Below, piece after piece: positions 9,648 to 20,068 of a stretch of 64,000 nucleotides of DNA (positions are counted from its first letter, which is position 1; each line of letters starts with the position of its first letter). Under the pieces are notes generated by a model. The model was not told the origin of the DNA, did no database searches, and worked only from the letters and a program-made list of their open reading frames with translations. Location of the stretch: the NCBI RefSeq assembly GCF_016808335.1, contig NC_053153.1, positions 14,023,033 to 14,087,032 of the forward strand. The letters run 5' to 3'. This DNA comes from Panicum virgatum. Lineage: Eukaryota > Streptophyta > Magnoliopsida > Poales > Poaceae. A program made the translations under genes and the position numbers.

Positions 9648-12600
9648 ATGTGTGAAGCCATTGAAGATTCTGAAGATCTAGACAAGCTGGGCCAAGGGTT
9701 TGCATCGGCCGATCCTTTAGAAAAGATAGACATTGGTGATGGAACTCCTAGGCCGACCTTTGTAAACAAAAATTTATCGGCTGAATATAAAGCCGATTTG
9801 GTTAATTTATTGAAGGAATATGTTGATTGGTTTGTTTGGGAGTATCATGAAATGCCCGGTTTAAGTCGTGATCTTGTTGAGCATCGTTTACCGATTAAAG
9901 CCAGTTTTAGACCTTATAAACAACTGGTTAGGTGTTTCAATCACATTATTTATGACCGAATTAAAACTGAAATTAATCATTTACTTGATGCTGGATTTAT
10001 TCGGTCTTGTCGTTATGCTGATTAGATCTCTAATATTGTGCCCGTTGAAAAAAAGGATTCGGAAAAAATTAGAATGTGCATTGATTTTAGATATCTTAAT
10101 AAAACTACTCCCAAGGATGAATATACTATGCCTATAGCGGATATGTTGATCAATGAGGCTTCCGGACATTGTGTCATTAGTTTTCTTGATGGTAACGCGG
10201 GTTACAATCAAATATTCATGACCGAATAAGATATATCTAAAACTGCCTTTAGATGTAAATGATTTGTTGGCTTGTTTGAGTGGGTTGTTATGACTTTTGG
10301 TTTGAAAAATGCGGGTGCTACTTATCAAAGAGCTATGGATTTAATCTTCCATGATTTGCTTGGTGTCATCTTGGAGGTGTACAATGATGATATTGTCATT
10401 AAATCGGCCGGTTTGGATCATCATTTAGCCGATTTGAGACTTGCTCTTGAGAGGATGCGCCGGTATGGTTTGAAGATGAATCCACTCAAATGTGCTTTTG
10501 ATGTATCGGCTGGAAAGTTTCTTGGCTTCATTATTCATGAAAAGGGAATAGAGGTTGATCTTAAAAGAATTGAAGCCATGAGGAAGGTTGAAGCCTCTAC
10601 ATGCAAGAAGGATTTACAGAAATTCTTGGTCAAGGTAAATTTCTTGAGAAGGTTTATATCTAACTTGTCTGGGAAGATTGATGCTTTTACTCCTATTCTT
10701 CGGTTAAAAGATGAAATCGAATTTACTTGGGGGGCAAAATAGCAAGAAGCGTTTGAGAAGATCAAGGTTTATTTGTCTTCGCCACCCGTACTCAAAGCAC
10801 CTAGGAGAGGAGTACCTTTCAGAGTTTATGTGGCTGCTGAAGACAAGGTTATTGGGGCTGTTTTGACTCAAGAAACCGAAGGGAAGGAGTATATCATTAC
10901 ATATTTAAGCCGATGACTTATTGATGCGGAGACGAGGTATACATTTATTGAGAAGTTGTGTTTGTCTCTTTATTATGCTTGTACCAAATTAAGGCATTAT
11001 CTACTATATAGTACTTGCATAGTAGTATGTCAAACCGATGTGATCAAACATATGTTACGAAAACCGATTTTGAGTGGTAGAATCGGCAAGTGGGCTAATG
11101 CTTTGGTTGAATATGATTTGGCTTGTGAACCTTTAAAATCTATGAGAGGCCAAATTGTAGTGTATTTTATTGTTGAGCATCGGATTAATGACAAGCACGA
11201 TATAGAAGTCGGCTATATTACTTGCACACCATGGAAGTTATACATTGATGGATCGGTTTGTGATGATGGTCAAGGGATTGGTGCTGTTCTTATTTCTCCG
11301 AATGGTGCTGTTTTTGAATTTTCAAACCGATTGAAAGAAGAGTGCACAAATAACCAAGTTAAATATGAGGCTCTTCTATTTGGCTTGGAATTCTTGCAAT
11401 CCATGGGCGTGAAGCATGTTGAAGCCTTTGGAGATTCTCTTCTGGTGGTGCAGCAAGTATCTAAGGTATGCCAGTGCTATAATGATTATCTAAATACATA
11501 TCTTGATAAATGCCTCGATATTATTTCTTCTTTCGATGAATTTATTATCAAACATATTCCGAGGGAAGAGAATAGAAAGGCAAATACTCTGGCTCAGCAA
11601 GCATCTGGCTATAATATTATGAAAAAATATTTCAACATTCGCAAGCCGATGCAAATGAAAGTCGAGTGTCTAGTTCTGGATGCACCGGTCCGACCGGTCA
11701 GCGAGACCGGTGAGACCGGTCTGACCGGTAATGCAGCTGTTGGTTCTGATTCGGCCAAGAAAGACGATTCAATTGTCTCGGCCGAAGCTCAGGATTGGAG
11801 GGTCCCTCTTATATCATATTTGAGAGATCCTGGTCGTGGAGCGGAGAGAAATATTCGGCGTTTAGCTTTTAAGTATGTTTTAATTGACGATGAGCTTTAT
11901 CGTCGAACTGCTGAAGATTTGCTTCTCAAGTGTTTAGAGTCGGATCATGCCCGGTTTGCTATGGGTGAGGTTCATGAATGTATTTGTGGTACTCATCAAT
12001 CAGCTCCCAAAATGAAGTGGTTACTTAGAAGGGCCGGTTTCTATTGGCCCACCATGCTATCTGATTGTTTTAAATACTATAAAGTTTGTAAAGAATGTCA
12101 GCGGTTTGGTGATTTGCAATTAGTGCATGCTGCGTTAATGCATCCTATTATTAGACCATGGCCGTTCCAAGGTTGGGGGTTGGATTTCATTGGACAAATT
12201 AATCCTCCATCTTCAAAGGGGCATCGCTTCGTGTTGGTTGCTACGAATTATTTTACTAAATGGACCAAAGCGGTTCCTTTGAAGAATATGACATATAAGC
12301 AGGTAATTGAGTTTATTGCTGAGCATATTATTCATAGATTCGGCATTCCACAAACTTTGACAACAGATCAAGATTCATCTCTATTTATATTAAAAGAGAT
12401 GCGTGCCTTTGCCGAATTTTATAAGATTAAGTTGCTCAATTCATCTCCATACTATGCTCAGGCCAATGGGCAGACCGAGTCTAGTAATAAGATTTTGATC
12501 AAATTTGTCAAGAAGAAGATAGAAGACAATCCCAAGAGGTGGCATGAAGTGTTATCCGAAGCATTGTGGGCTCATCGTATATCTAGATATGGTGCTACTA

Positions 12601-13055
12601 AGGTTACTCCTTTTGAGCTTGTGTATAGTCAAGACGCCGTTTTACCCGTTGATGTAAATCAGGACGCATATAGATTGGCAAAGCAAAATGACCTCTCCGC
12701 TGTTGATTACCATAATTTGATGATGGATAATATTGATGAGGTGACCGACAAGTGTTTGAAGGCTTTGAAGGAGATTGAGAAAGACAAACTTCGGGTGGCC
12801 AGAACTTACAACAAAAAGGTAAAACATAAATCTTTTCGGGTTGGGAATCTGGTTTGGAAGACAATTTTGCCTCTTGGGATGAAAAGCAACAAGTTTGGCA
12901 AATGGTCGCCAAGTTAGGAGGGTCCATATAAGATTATCAAAGTTGTCTCCGGTAATTCGTATATGGTGGAGACGGTGCAAGGTGAGCGTCTACTAAGGGC
13001 TATCAATGTGAGGTACTTGAAGAAGTTCTATCCTAGCGTATGGCAATGTGCATGA
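9648..13055 (+). pseudogene. Ty3 pol remnant: reverse transcriptase, RNase H, second RNase H, integrase
   Basis: One frame carries all domains but has stops at 10024-10026, 10227-10229, 10740-10742, 10914-10916 and 12915-12917; it ends at 13055. Reverse transcriptase: IRMCIDFRYLNKTTPKDEY (10068-10125), then the catalytic box YNDDIVIK (about 10380), where Y-V/I-DD is usual. The first RNase H covers about 10740-11150. A second, archaeal-type RNase H begins at LYIDGSVCDDG (about 11239) and keeps Asp, Glu and Asp in its core. Integrase has a degenerate zinc-binding N-terminus (H...CKEC, about 11970-12100) and a DDE core: LDFIG (12181), TTDQDSS (about 12360), TESSNK (about 12475). The C-terminal part lies at 12918-13055. 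A palindrome array (11683-11729) sits between RNase H and integrase. Confidence 0.88.
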
Positions 13056-13170
13056 GGACGAAGATGACCAGTATTGGATATCACCCTTAGTTTTATTTTT
13101 TAGACTTGTATGCTCTGTGTAAAACATGTACATCAGGATAGTTCTTACTTTTTGGCTTGTGAAACTCACC

Positions 13171-13188
13171 AAAAAAGTAGGGGGCATA
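13171..13188 (+). other. polypurine tract of the Ty3 element
   Basis: AAAAAAGTAGGGGGCATA lies directly before the TG of the 3' LTR, where plus-strand DNA synthesis starts in LTR elements. Confidence 0.85.
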
Positions 13189-13691
13189 TGTTGACAGTCA
13201 ATTCTGGCAGTTCAGAGGCCGACCGGTCAGACCGGTCTGTCCAGTTGTAATTCGAGTAGGCTTCGTTTTATTTTAGAATTTTTTGTATAAACCGACTTGG
13301 ATAGAGGTACGACTTCCCCGGCCTATAAATATAAAGGTTAAGGCCGATTGAGGTATTCCCAATCGAATCAATCAAAATATCGTATTATTTTTTATCTCTA
13401 AAACCCTAGTCTTTTTCAACCCTAGATTGCTTTTTTCCTTCGTCTTGACGACGTTTGAAGACGTTCTGAGTGGCCTGACGACCTCAGGGCAACCCTAGCC
13501 GCGCAAGCTCCGACGGGGTCCCTCCCGAGCTCGCGTTTCTAGGTCTTCGCGGTTCTCTGCTCCACACCGGTCAGACCGGTGTGCGGAACCGGTCAGACCG
13601 GTCTGCCAAGGCATCGCTGGTTCAGATCGTTTTGATGATCTCCTGCGCGTTCTAACGCATTCGAGTGTGTTGGCGCGATTCTGTGTCAACA
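13189..13691 (+). repeat. 3' LTR of the Ty3 element
   Basis: 503 bp from TGTTGACAGTCAATTC to GTGTCAACA, followed by the ATTTC duplication. The TATA box is at 13324-13331. Compared with the 5' LTR it lacks part of the first palindrome cluster, has one extra pair in the second cluster (13567-13604), and has about 30 additional bases near 13500. Confidence 0.93.
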
Positions 13692-13696
13692 ATTTC

Positions 13697-14858
13697 AGAC
13701 CACGCACCGCCACACTACTGTGACTACGGTACACCGTACACGTCAGCATGGATTCTGCCGGCGGGCCGGTCCGGGTTGCAAGATTCCGTTTGCCCTCTCA
13801 TTCTCATCGTTGTTTCTTGGAGATTACTATTGGTACAGTACAATCCTTGGAATGAAATAGACCTTGTAATCCAGGAATCAGAATGGCCACCACCACCGTA
13901 CTTCTTTTGCAATCGCGTGCATCTTCTCGTCGAGGACACTTTCAATCCTTGCTCTATCCATGGTACTTTGTCTTTTTTTTCCATAATAAATCATTGTCAA
14001 GTGATAAGTACCAGGTGATTCAACCACCGTTAGAGAATCAGAAGTAAAAAAAAAGGATTACTGCACATTGCTTTATGATTCGTGCCGATTTTTGGAGCGA
14101 GGCACAGATCCATCCTGAGCCGCGGGTGTGAGCCTTCTGCCATGTGTCCCGAGCCGCGCTGCACAATTTCCCCTGCTTGGCTGCTTCACTGACTTTTTTT
14201 TAACACTACCGCTTCACTGATTTGAACCATTGAGTTGCTCCTACTTCGTGACGAGCGTGCAACCATACCACCCCCTTTGTGTGATTCTCAGGGGGACCTT
14301 TGCCGTTGCGGTAAAAACGATTTGAGCTTAAAGCATGAACCTTTTCAAGGAGAAGCAAGAAAGAGAAATCATACATGAAATCGGCAATTAAATTACAAAT
14401 GTTTTTGTAAAAGTATGAAACGTAAATTTAGTATCACGGCAAGGCAAAGCAAAGGGCAAATGTTAATATCACTTTAGGAATTAGGGGTGTTTCTAACGGA
14501 ACGGATGGGTAATTCCCCTAAAAACACGAAGATCTCTTAGATTTTTTTTTGAGAAACTCTTAGATAAAGATTAGAGGACACGAATTGCTTGCTCTCTCTC
14601 ACAGCACAGGCAGGCTGCATGCATTGCTGCAAACAATTATAAACGAGTTTATCTAACATCGGGCCCAGCCCAACTACGTTTGTGGGCTGAATCGTTAGGC
14701 CGAGCGAGCACGCACGCAAGCAATTCGTCGTCGTCCTCGTTGGTGTTCCTCCGACCCGACGCCGCGAGCCAGATCCATCCATCTAGGAGGATCTAGCCGA
14801 AAAAGCAGGCAGCAAAACCCAAACCCAGAGGAGGCGAGCGTCGCCGGAGGCGGCGGCG
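13697..14858. other. intergenic sequence and CDC73 promoter/5' UTR
   Basis: No coding sequence is recognisable. The last 200 bases hold back-to-back GGGCCCAGCCCAA and GTGGGCTGAAT (about 14660-14695). These resemble site II/TCP-type TGGGCY elements found in promoters of constitutively expressed plant genes. No TATA box is obvious, in keeping with a housekeeping promoter. The GGAGGCGAGCG 5' leader precedes ATG 14859. Confidence 0.5.
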
Positions 14859-16706
14859 ATGGATCCTCTCTCCGTGCTCCGCGACTACGCCGCCCGCAAC
14901 GAGCTGGACAAGATCATCTTCTCCGGCGACGACATCCTCTTCGGCTCCGACTACACCTTCCCGGCCAACACCCCCACCGCCTTCACCTCCAAGCAGTCCA
15001 ACCGCCCCTACCCGCTCTCCGCCGCCGTCTTCCTCGCGCAGCACCACGACCTCAAGCACACCGACTTCATCCAGGCCGCGCGCCTCCGCCGCATCCCGCC
15101 CGTCTCCCTCCCCGACCGCAAGACCTTCCTCGACTTCCTCCGCTTCGGCCACAACTCGCTCCCCACCGCCGACCCGCTCCTCCCCTCCGCCTTCGCGCCG
15201 CCGGAGACCCACCTCCACCCGCCCTCGCCGCCGCCCGAGGACCCCGCCGCCGCCGACGAGGCCACCACGGGGGCGCAAATCCGCGCGCTCGAGCGCCCAT
15301 TCAAGGACCGCAACGCGCTCCTCGACGCCCGCGGCCGCGACTTCCTCGCCGTCTTCCAGGCCGCCCTGCGCCGCCAGGACGAGCAACGCAAGGCCGGCGG
15401 CAAGGACGCGGCGCCATCCTCCCGCACCGACTCCGGCGCCGGCGCGGCCGCCCTCGCCAAGCCCAAGGTCGTGGACAGGGCCCTGGGTGACGGCGTCGTG
15501 CCCATCATCCTCGTGCCCAGCGCCTCGCAGACGCTGATTACGATCTACAACGTCAAGGAGTTCCTCGAGGACGGGGTGTTCGTGCCCAGCGAGGAGAGGA
15601 TGCGGGCGACCAAGGGAGGCAAGCCGGAGAGCGTCACGGTGCAGAAGAAGCTGATTCGTGCGGAGAGGGCGGGCGCGGCTGGGGGTGCCGTCTCATTCGA
15701 GGTAAGGGACAAGCCGGCTTCGCTCAAGTCGGACGATTGGGGGCGGGTGGTGGGCGTGTTTGTGCTCGGCAAGGAGTGGCAGTTCAAGGACTGGCCCTTC
15801 AAGGACCATGTAGAGATCTTCAACAGAGGTGTGGCTCATGACCCTTTCTTTATACATGGCATGCTTCAAGCATTTGCAATATGTTTGACATGGTCCTGTT
15901 GCTATATTGTCGTTACAATTTATGCATGTAGCTTCATTTGAGTAAAATACAGGACACGGTAGCTTTGGTGTCATGTCATTTTGTTAGGAGCTTACTTTGT
16001 TATCACAACTGAGTTAAATAGATTTGTTTCACCATTGGCTTTGAGCAAGAAGTTAGTTTTTGCTGCTCTGGAAATTAAACAGAAACATGTACTAGTTGAA
16101 CTTCCCTGTTTAGCTTCTTTGCACTATATGTGATTCCACCCTCCCTTTTGGTGACAACTATTGAACATTACCATCCACCCTTTTTCGTAAGAGGTCTATC
16201 AGTTTAATACTGGAGGAACGTTTTAACAACTGTAAGTTCAGATCACATTATTCTCCCATATTCGACTACTCTATATCTGCTTCAAAGTTTTCTTAATATT
16301 GTATTTCTACACTTCAGGATATGATTAACTTGGTAAGAAATGCTGCATTGAGTGCAAATAAGGGAACTCTAGGTTGTTTTGTTTCTCATGCAGCATGATA
16401 TATGGCTTACTATTCATGTGGTCTAACATCTTGAAACTTTCCTCAGTTATTGGTTTCTATGTGCGCTTCGAAGATGATAGTGTGGAGGCAGCCAAGGTGG
16501 TCAAACAGTGGAATGTGAAAATCATATCTGTGAGTATGGGATAAAAGCTGAAATTTTCTTGGTTTCAATCAAATTCAGTGCCGCAAATGTTACATCAACA
16601 TGGTTGTGTTATGCTGCAGATAAGTAAAAATAAAAGGCATCAAGACAGGACAGCTGCTCTTGAGGTATGGGAGCGCTTGGAGGAATTTATGCGGGCACGC
16701 CCATAA
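14859..16706 (+). CDS. CDC73: CDC73/parafibromin homologue, Paf1 complex subunit, three exons
   Basis: Exons are 14859-15828, 16447-16529 and 16620-16706. The introns have GT...AG borders (GTGTGG...CCTCAG; GTGAGT...CTGCAG), and the joined frame gives 379 residues. The N-terminus MDPLSVLRDYAARNELDKI and the stretch FGSDYTFPANTPTAF are typical of plant parafibromin. The C-terminal Ras-like CDC73 domain spans about 215-379, with VPIILVPSASQTLITIYNVK, VIGFYVRFEDDSVEAAKVVK and the final ISKNKRHQDRTAALEVWERL. Paf1C travels with RNA polymerase II in the nucleus and promotes H2B ubiquitination and H3K4/K36 methylation; in Arabidopsis the subunit affects flowering time. Arabidopsis CDC73 is slightly longer (about 415 aa), the difference lying in the Pro/Ala-rich linker at about 110-200. 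The start is the first ATG after a GC-rich leader. It looks intact. Confidence 0.93.
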
Positions 16707-18225
16707 TTGAAGTGACATGTGTACCATAACTGTGATCATGTAAGCTTTCTTATTTCACTATTTCTCCAATGAAGTTCCTGAATTCTGGTTTAATTTCACA
16801 GCTGAGTTCTAGCAGGATTGGATATGTTATATGTATAACCAAAATTTCTGCTCAGTGACTGTAGAGATATATCCTGTATTCACTGCTATTTTGTTTCAGG
16901 GCAGTTGTTTACTCTTATAGTCTTATATAACAATTAACTTTTGGTTACATAGTAAAGTGTACACATTTATTTGTGTGTAGCTAGTGATTTAGTGTGCAGT
17001 CTTCTGACCTGAATAACTTTCTTCGGGATCCTCGTCTGTCTGTAAAATGTTAAAATATGTATCATGGATCAGTATAACATGGCTTGTTGAATTTTGTAAA
17101 GTTAATTGTTTGGGCATTGTTTGCCTTGTATGTGTGGACAACAGTTAATGTCTGTAAGTGTCAGTGCTTACTATTGTAGTGACTATGCATGGTGATTTGT
17201 TAACTGTGAAATGTTATTTTTTTAAATTTGATTCAACTGTTCTTGAAGTTATGTTAGCATTTCTTCCCATATTCTAAGTTATTTTACTGCAGTTTAGTCA
17301 TTGAGCCATTTGCTGAAATTCAGCTAGTAAATATCCTCATCATAATTATGCAACATGGTTGGAGCTTGTGATGATATAAGTGGTTATTTGCTGATGGTGG
17401 TAGCTGTGCTAGGAATTGTACACACGCATTTTATTATATTATATACGGAGTATTTTCTTCAGTATGCATTTTGCTAAGGGTATTTACTTCGCCATTTTAT
17501 TGTCTTGGCCTCCGGGCAGTAGCATATATCACATTCTAATAAATTATTGAAGCATTTCTGTGGTATCATGCTTCTCGGTGACCCTCATTCTCAGTGTCAT
17601 TTTTCAGTGGACTATTAAAGGCCCAAATGTTATGTTGAGCTGGAGGCTTTGTCCTGATAGTAGATGGCAGAACGTCGTGTCTGGAAGCTACACCCACCAA
17701 GATTACATCTTTTGTACACTAGATTAGGCTACCCTGTGCTCTGTTTGATTGTAGCATTGCACTGTAGCGGCTAACTTAATAACTTTCTTGGCAAGTATAT
17801 GTGATTGCTTGCAAGTCTCGAATGAATTTCTTGAAACAAGTCTTGGTGCTTCTCTATGTTGCTGAAGATATAATGTTTCATGCTTGTGTCATTTTCTTAG
17901 TAAGTACGAGAAACATTTCATCATTCTGAAATGCATTTTTGTAGTGCTGATTTTGAGTTCGTCTAATAAGTGGAGCATCACATTGGTTACCTCAACATGT
18001 CCTTCCCTCTTATTTAAAAATTGTGTTTAAAAAAACGAACAATTTCATGAAATGTTGCGGGCAACGAAACTTTGTGCCAAAGAACTTTGAATATCCAGAA
18101 AGCAATAAAAGAGGACATTTGAACTTGTACAAGTGTTAACTCAGAAACATCTTCTACTCTACCAGTCTAGCCCATCTAGCTTCCCAATCCAAACGGGCAG
18201 TTTCTAGAAGCAGCGCCATGTGTCT
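16707..18225. other. CDC73 3' UTR and intergenic sequence
   Basis: AT-rich, with no open reading frame of note. The first few hundred bases are probably the CDC73 3' UTR; the end of the transcript cannot be placed by eye. I see no other gene or clear transposon here. Confidence 0.5.
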
Positions 18226-18332
18226 GGGTCTGGAACCTTCTACATTGGTCTACGTTGGTTGAAGAGTGTCGTTGGTTGAAGAGTGTCTTGTGGTAAAGAG
18301 ATATTTTTTTAATGGTTAGAGCAAAAGCCACC

Positions 18333-19194
18333 TTTTTTTTATTAAAGCTCGTCCCTTTATTTAAAACTCATCACTTTATTTAGGGACCATCAGGCTCAGC
18401 AGGTTCGCAAGCCAATCAACTGTTTACAAAACCCGGGAGAGGAGACATTCATACAGACGGATGATCCAGGTCCGCATTACACCCAACATGAGCTAGACCA
18501 TGAGCAACTATATTACAGACACGGGACACATGCTTCACCATTACAGAGTTAAAAGTAGTAGCCATAACGAATTTCACTTCTCTGAAGAGCACACCCCCTT
18601 TGGCTCGAACAAGTTCTTCAGAATGTAGGGCCTTCACCAGTGTTTGTTTGTTAAAAGCAGTAGCCATAACGAATTTCGCTTCTCTGAAGAGCACACCCCC
18701 TTTGGCTCGATCAAGTTCTTCAGAACGTAGGGCCTTCACCAGTGTTTGAGAGTCTGTTTCGATGATGATGTTTTGCATACCATGGTCCGCCGCTGCCTGC
18801 AAAGCAGCTAAACAGGCATGAGCCTCCGCGCAGAGAGCATCACCCACCACAGCTATCCGACCCGCTCCTGCTAAAACAACATCAGACATGTGGTCACGGA
18901 TAACCCCCAAGCTCCCTGCAATTCCTTCTCCCAGAACGCTGCATCCACATTGATCTTCCACACATTTGGTGGAGGCGGCTTCCAATATCACTCCTGGTTC
19001 CTTCTAGTACTATTGCCTCCATTTGTGATCATCTCTGGCTTCAGATTAGACAGCAACCAGGCTTTGTATATCACCTCATCAATTGATTTTCTATCTTCTC
19101 CTGCATTAATTTTGTAGCGCGCCTCCCACCGGGCCCAGAGCAAACCAATGATCAAAATTTTCTTTTCGTCAGGCATGATCAAAAGCCACTGCAA
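18333..19194 (-). pseudogene. 5'-truncated LINE remnant with RNase H (RVT_3) domain
   Basis: On the minus strand two frames together give the end of a plant L1-type ORF2. KILIIGLLWARWEARYKI and AWLLSNLKPEM (19194-19040) precede the C-terminal RNase H: VIRDHMSDVVLAGAGRIAVV, ALCAEAHACLAAL and NIIIETDSQTLVKAL. There is a frame change near 18930. A 34-codon segment of the domain is duplicated in frame (18549-18752). The 3' end (low coordinates) has AATAAAG-type signals and an A-rich tail at about 18333-18340, and is followed by CAAAAGCCAC. A similar CAAAAGCCAC lies at the other end (about 19181), a possible target duplication. Not functional. Confidence 0.7.
18549..18752 (-). repeat. 102-bp in-frame tandem duplication inside the RNase H remnant
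   Basis: Unit 1 (18549-18650) and unit 2 (18651-18752) both start TTAAAAGYAGTAGCCATAAC and differ at a handful of bases. The period is 34 codons, so the reading frame survives and the catalytic-Asp-to-helix segment is repeated. Confidence 0.9.
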
Positions 19195-19568
19195 GGAAGG
19201 GCCTGAAACCTTCTACAATGGTTGAAAATTGTCTTGTGGCTAAGAAATATTTTTTTAATGGTTAGAGCAAAAGCCACTGTTAAAGGATTTCGGAACCAAT
19301 GATTAAAATTTTCTTTTCGTCGGGCATGATCAAAAGCCACTTTAAGTGCAAGGAAGGGCCTGGAACCTTCTACAATGGTTGAAGAGTGTCTTGTGGCAAA
19401 GAAATATTTTTTTAATGGTTAGAGCAAAAGCCACCTTTAAAAGATTTGGGGAGAACATGCTTCTCTCACCAATGTCCAACCTAATTCAATCCCCAAATTC
19501 ACGTTTCTAGACGCGCCCTCCTTCCTCTGTAAAACAATTGCCCTGTTCCTATCTGCTAGCGAATCATT

Positions 19569-19890
19569 GGCCTTGTTTGGTTTCCTAGATTTTCAGGAAT
19601 AGTAACATTTTGACCTCTAATTACTGTATTAAATAAACACAGTTTACAAAACCAACTCCAGAACCCTGCGCTAGGAACCCTGACGAAACTAATGAGGCCT
19701 TTGACCACGTGATTAGATGATGGTTATTGTAGCATCATTGCAGCTAATCATGGATTAATACCATTATTAGATTCGTCGAAAAAAGTTAAATCCATCCTTG
19801 AAGAGGTTTTGCAAATAGACTTCATTTAGCCCTTCATGCGGATCCTAGAACACGTACTTTTTCTAGAATTCTAGGAAACCAAACACGGCC
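19569..19890. mobile_element. MITE with GGCC-TGTTTGGTTTCCTAG terminal inverted repeats
   Basis: The left end GGCCTTGTTTGGTTTCCTAG and the right end CTAGGAAACCAAACACGGCC are inverted repeats with one mismatch over 20 bases, enclosing 322 bp of non-coding sequence. Internal blocks (TGTAGCATCATTGCAGC, TTAGATTCGTCG) are characteristic of a large grass MITE group of PIF/Harbinger or hAT type. No convincing target duplication is visible, so the superfamily stays open. It ends 11 bp before the start codon of the heat shock factor pseudogene. Confidence 0.8.
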
Positions 19891-20068
19891 TTGCCTACCC
19901 AATGGCTAGGGTAACGCCGGTGTTCCTGACGAAGACGTACGCGATGGTGGAGGACCCCAGCACCGACGACACCATCTCATGGAATGACACCTGCACGGCC
20001 TTCCTGGTGTGGCGCCCCGCCGAGTTCGCCCGCGACCTTCGCCCTAAGCACTTCAACCACAACAACCT

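Larger units (their letters stand above)
5001..13604. repeat. dispersed ACCGGTCWGACCGGT palindrome arrays in the Ty3 element
   Basis: Clusters occur at 5001-5040, 5337-5351 (5' LTR), 6003-6062, 7588-7655, 8102-8140, 8575-8649, 9491-9593, 11683-11729 (internal), 13221-13238 and 13567-13604 (3' LTR). Each unit is two self-complementary ACCGGT hexamers with a CAG or CTG spacer, so a single RNA strand could form a 6-bp stem with a 3-base loop. Internal clusters fall in linkers between conserved domains. They are translated in different frames at different places as TGQTG, DRSDRS or RPVRPV. Confidence 0.93.
4964..13696 (+). mobile_element. complete Ty3 (Tat-lineage type) LTR retrotransposon with target duplications
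   Basis: The element proper is 4969-13691 (8,723 bp), bounded by TGTTGACAG...GTGTCAACA LTRs and by a perfect 5-bp target duplication ATTTC (4964-4968 and 13692-13696). Domain order on the plus strand is gag, aspartic protease, reverse transcriptase, RNase H, a second archaeal-type RNase H, integrase. Integrase lying after RNase H places it in Ty3. The additional RNase H domain is known from the Tat group. All coding parts carry stops and frame changes, so this copy is not autonomous. It landed just upstream of the GNAT pseudogene. Arrays of the ACCGGTCWGACCGGT palindrome punctuate it. Confidence 0.92.
18226..19434. repeat. short direct repeats flanking and overlapping a LINE remnant
   Basis: A unit with GAACCTTCTACA-TGGTTGA, GTGTCTTGTGG, AAGARATATTTTTTTAATGG and TTAGAGCAAAAGCCAC occurs three times: about 18226-18331, 19203-19277 and 19359-19434. 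The last two belong to a tandem duplication (19143-19293 and 19294-19434) that also copies the LINE end ACCAATGATYAAAATTTTC. The first unit contains a small internal duplication of GTTGGTTGAAGAGTGTC. Confidence 0.75.

Noticed and set aside
15008..15508. Minus-strand ORFs opposite CDC73 exon 1
   Set aside because: Shadows of a well-supported gene with correct splice sites.
14859..15941. CDC73 as a single 360-codon exon
   Set aside because: The reading after 15828 loses similarity. A GT donor there and two downstream exons restore the conserved C-terminus.
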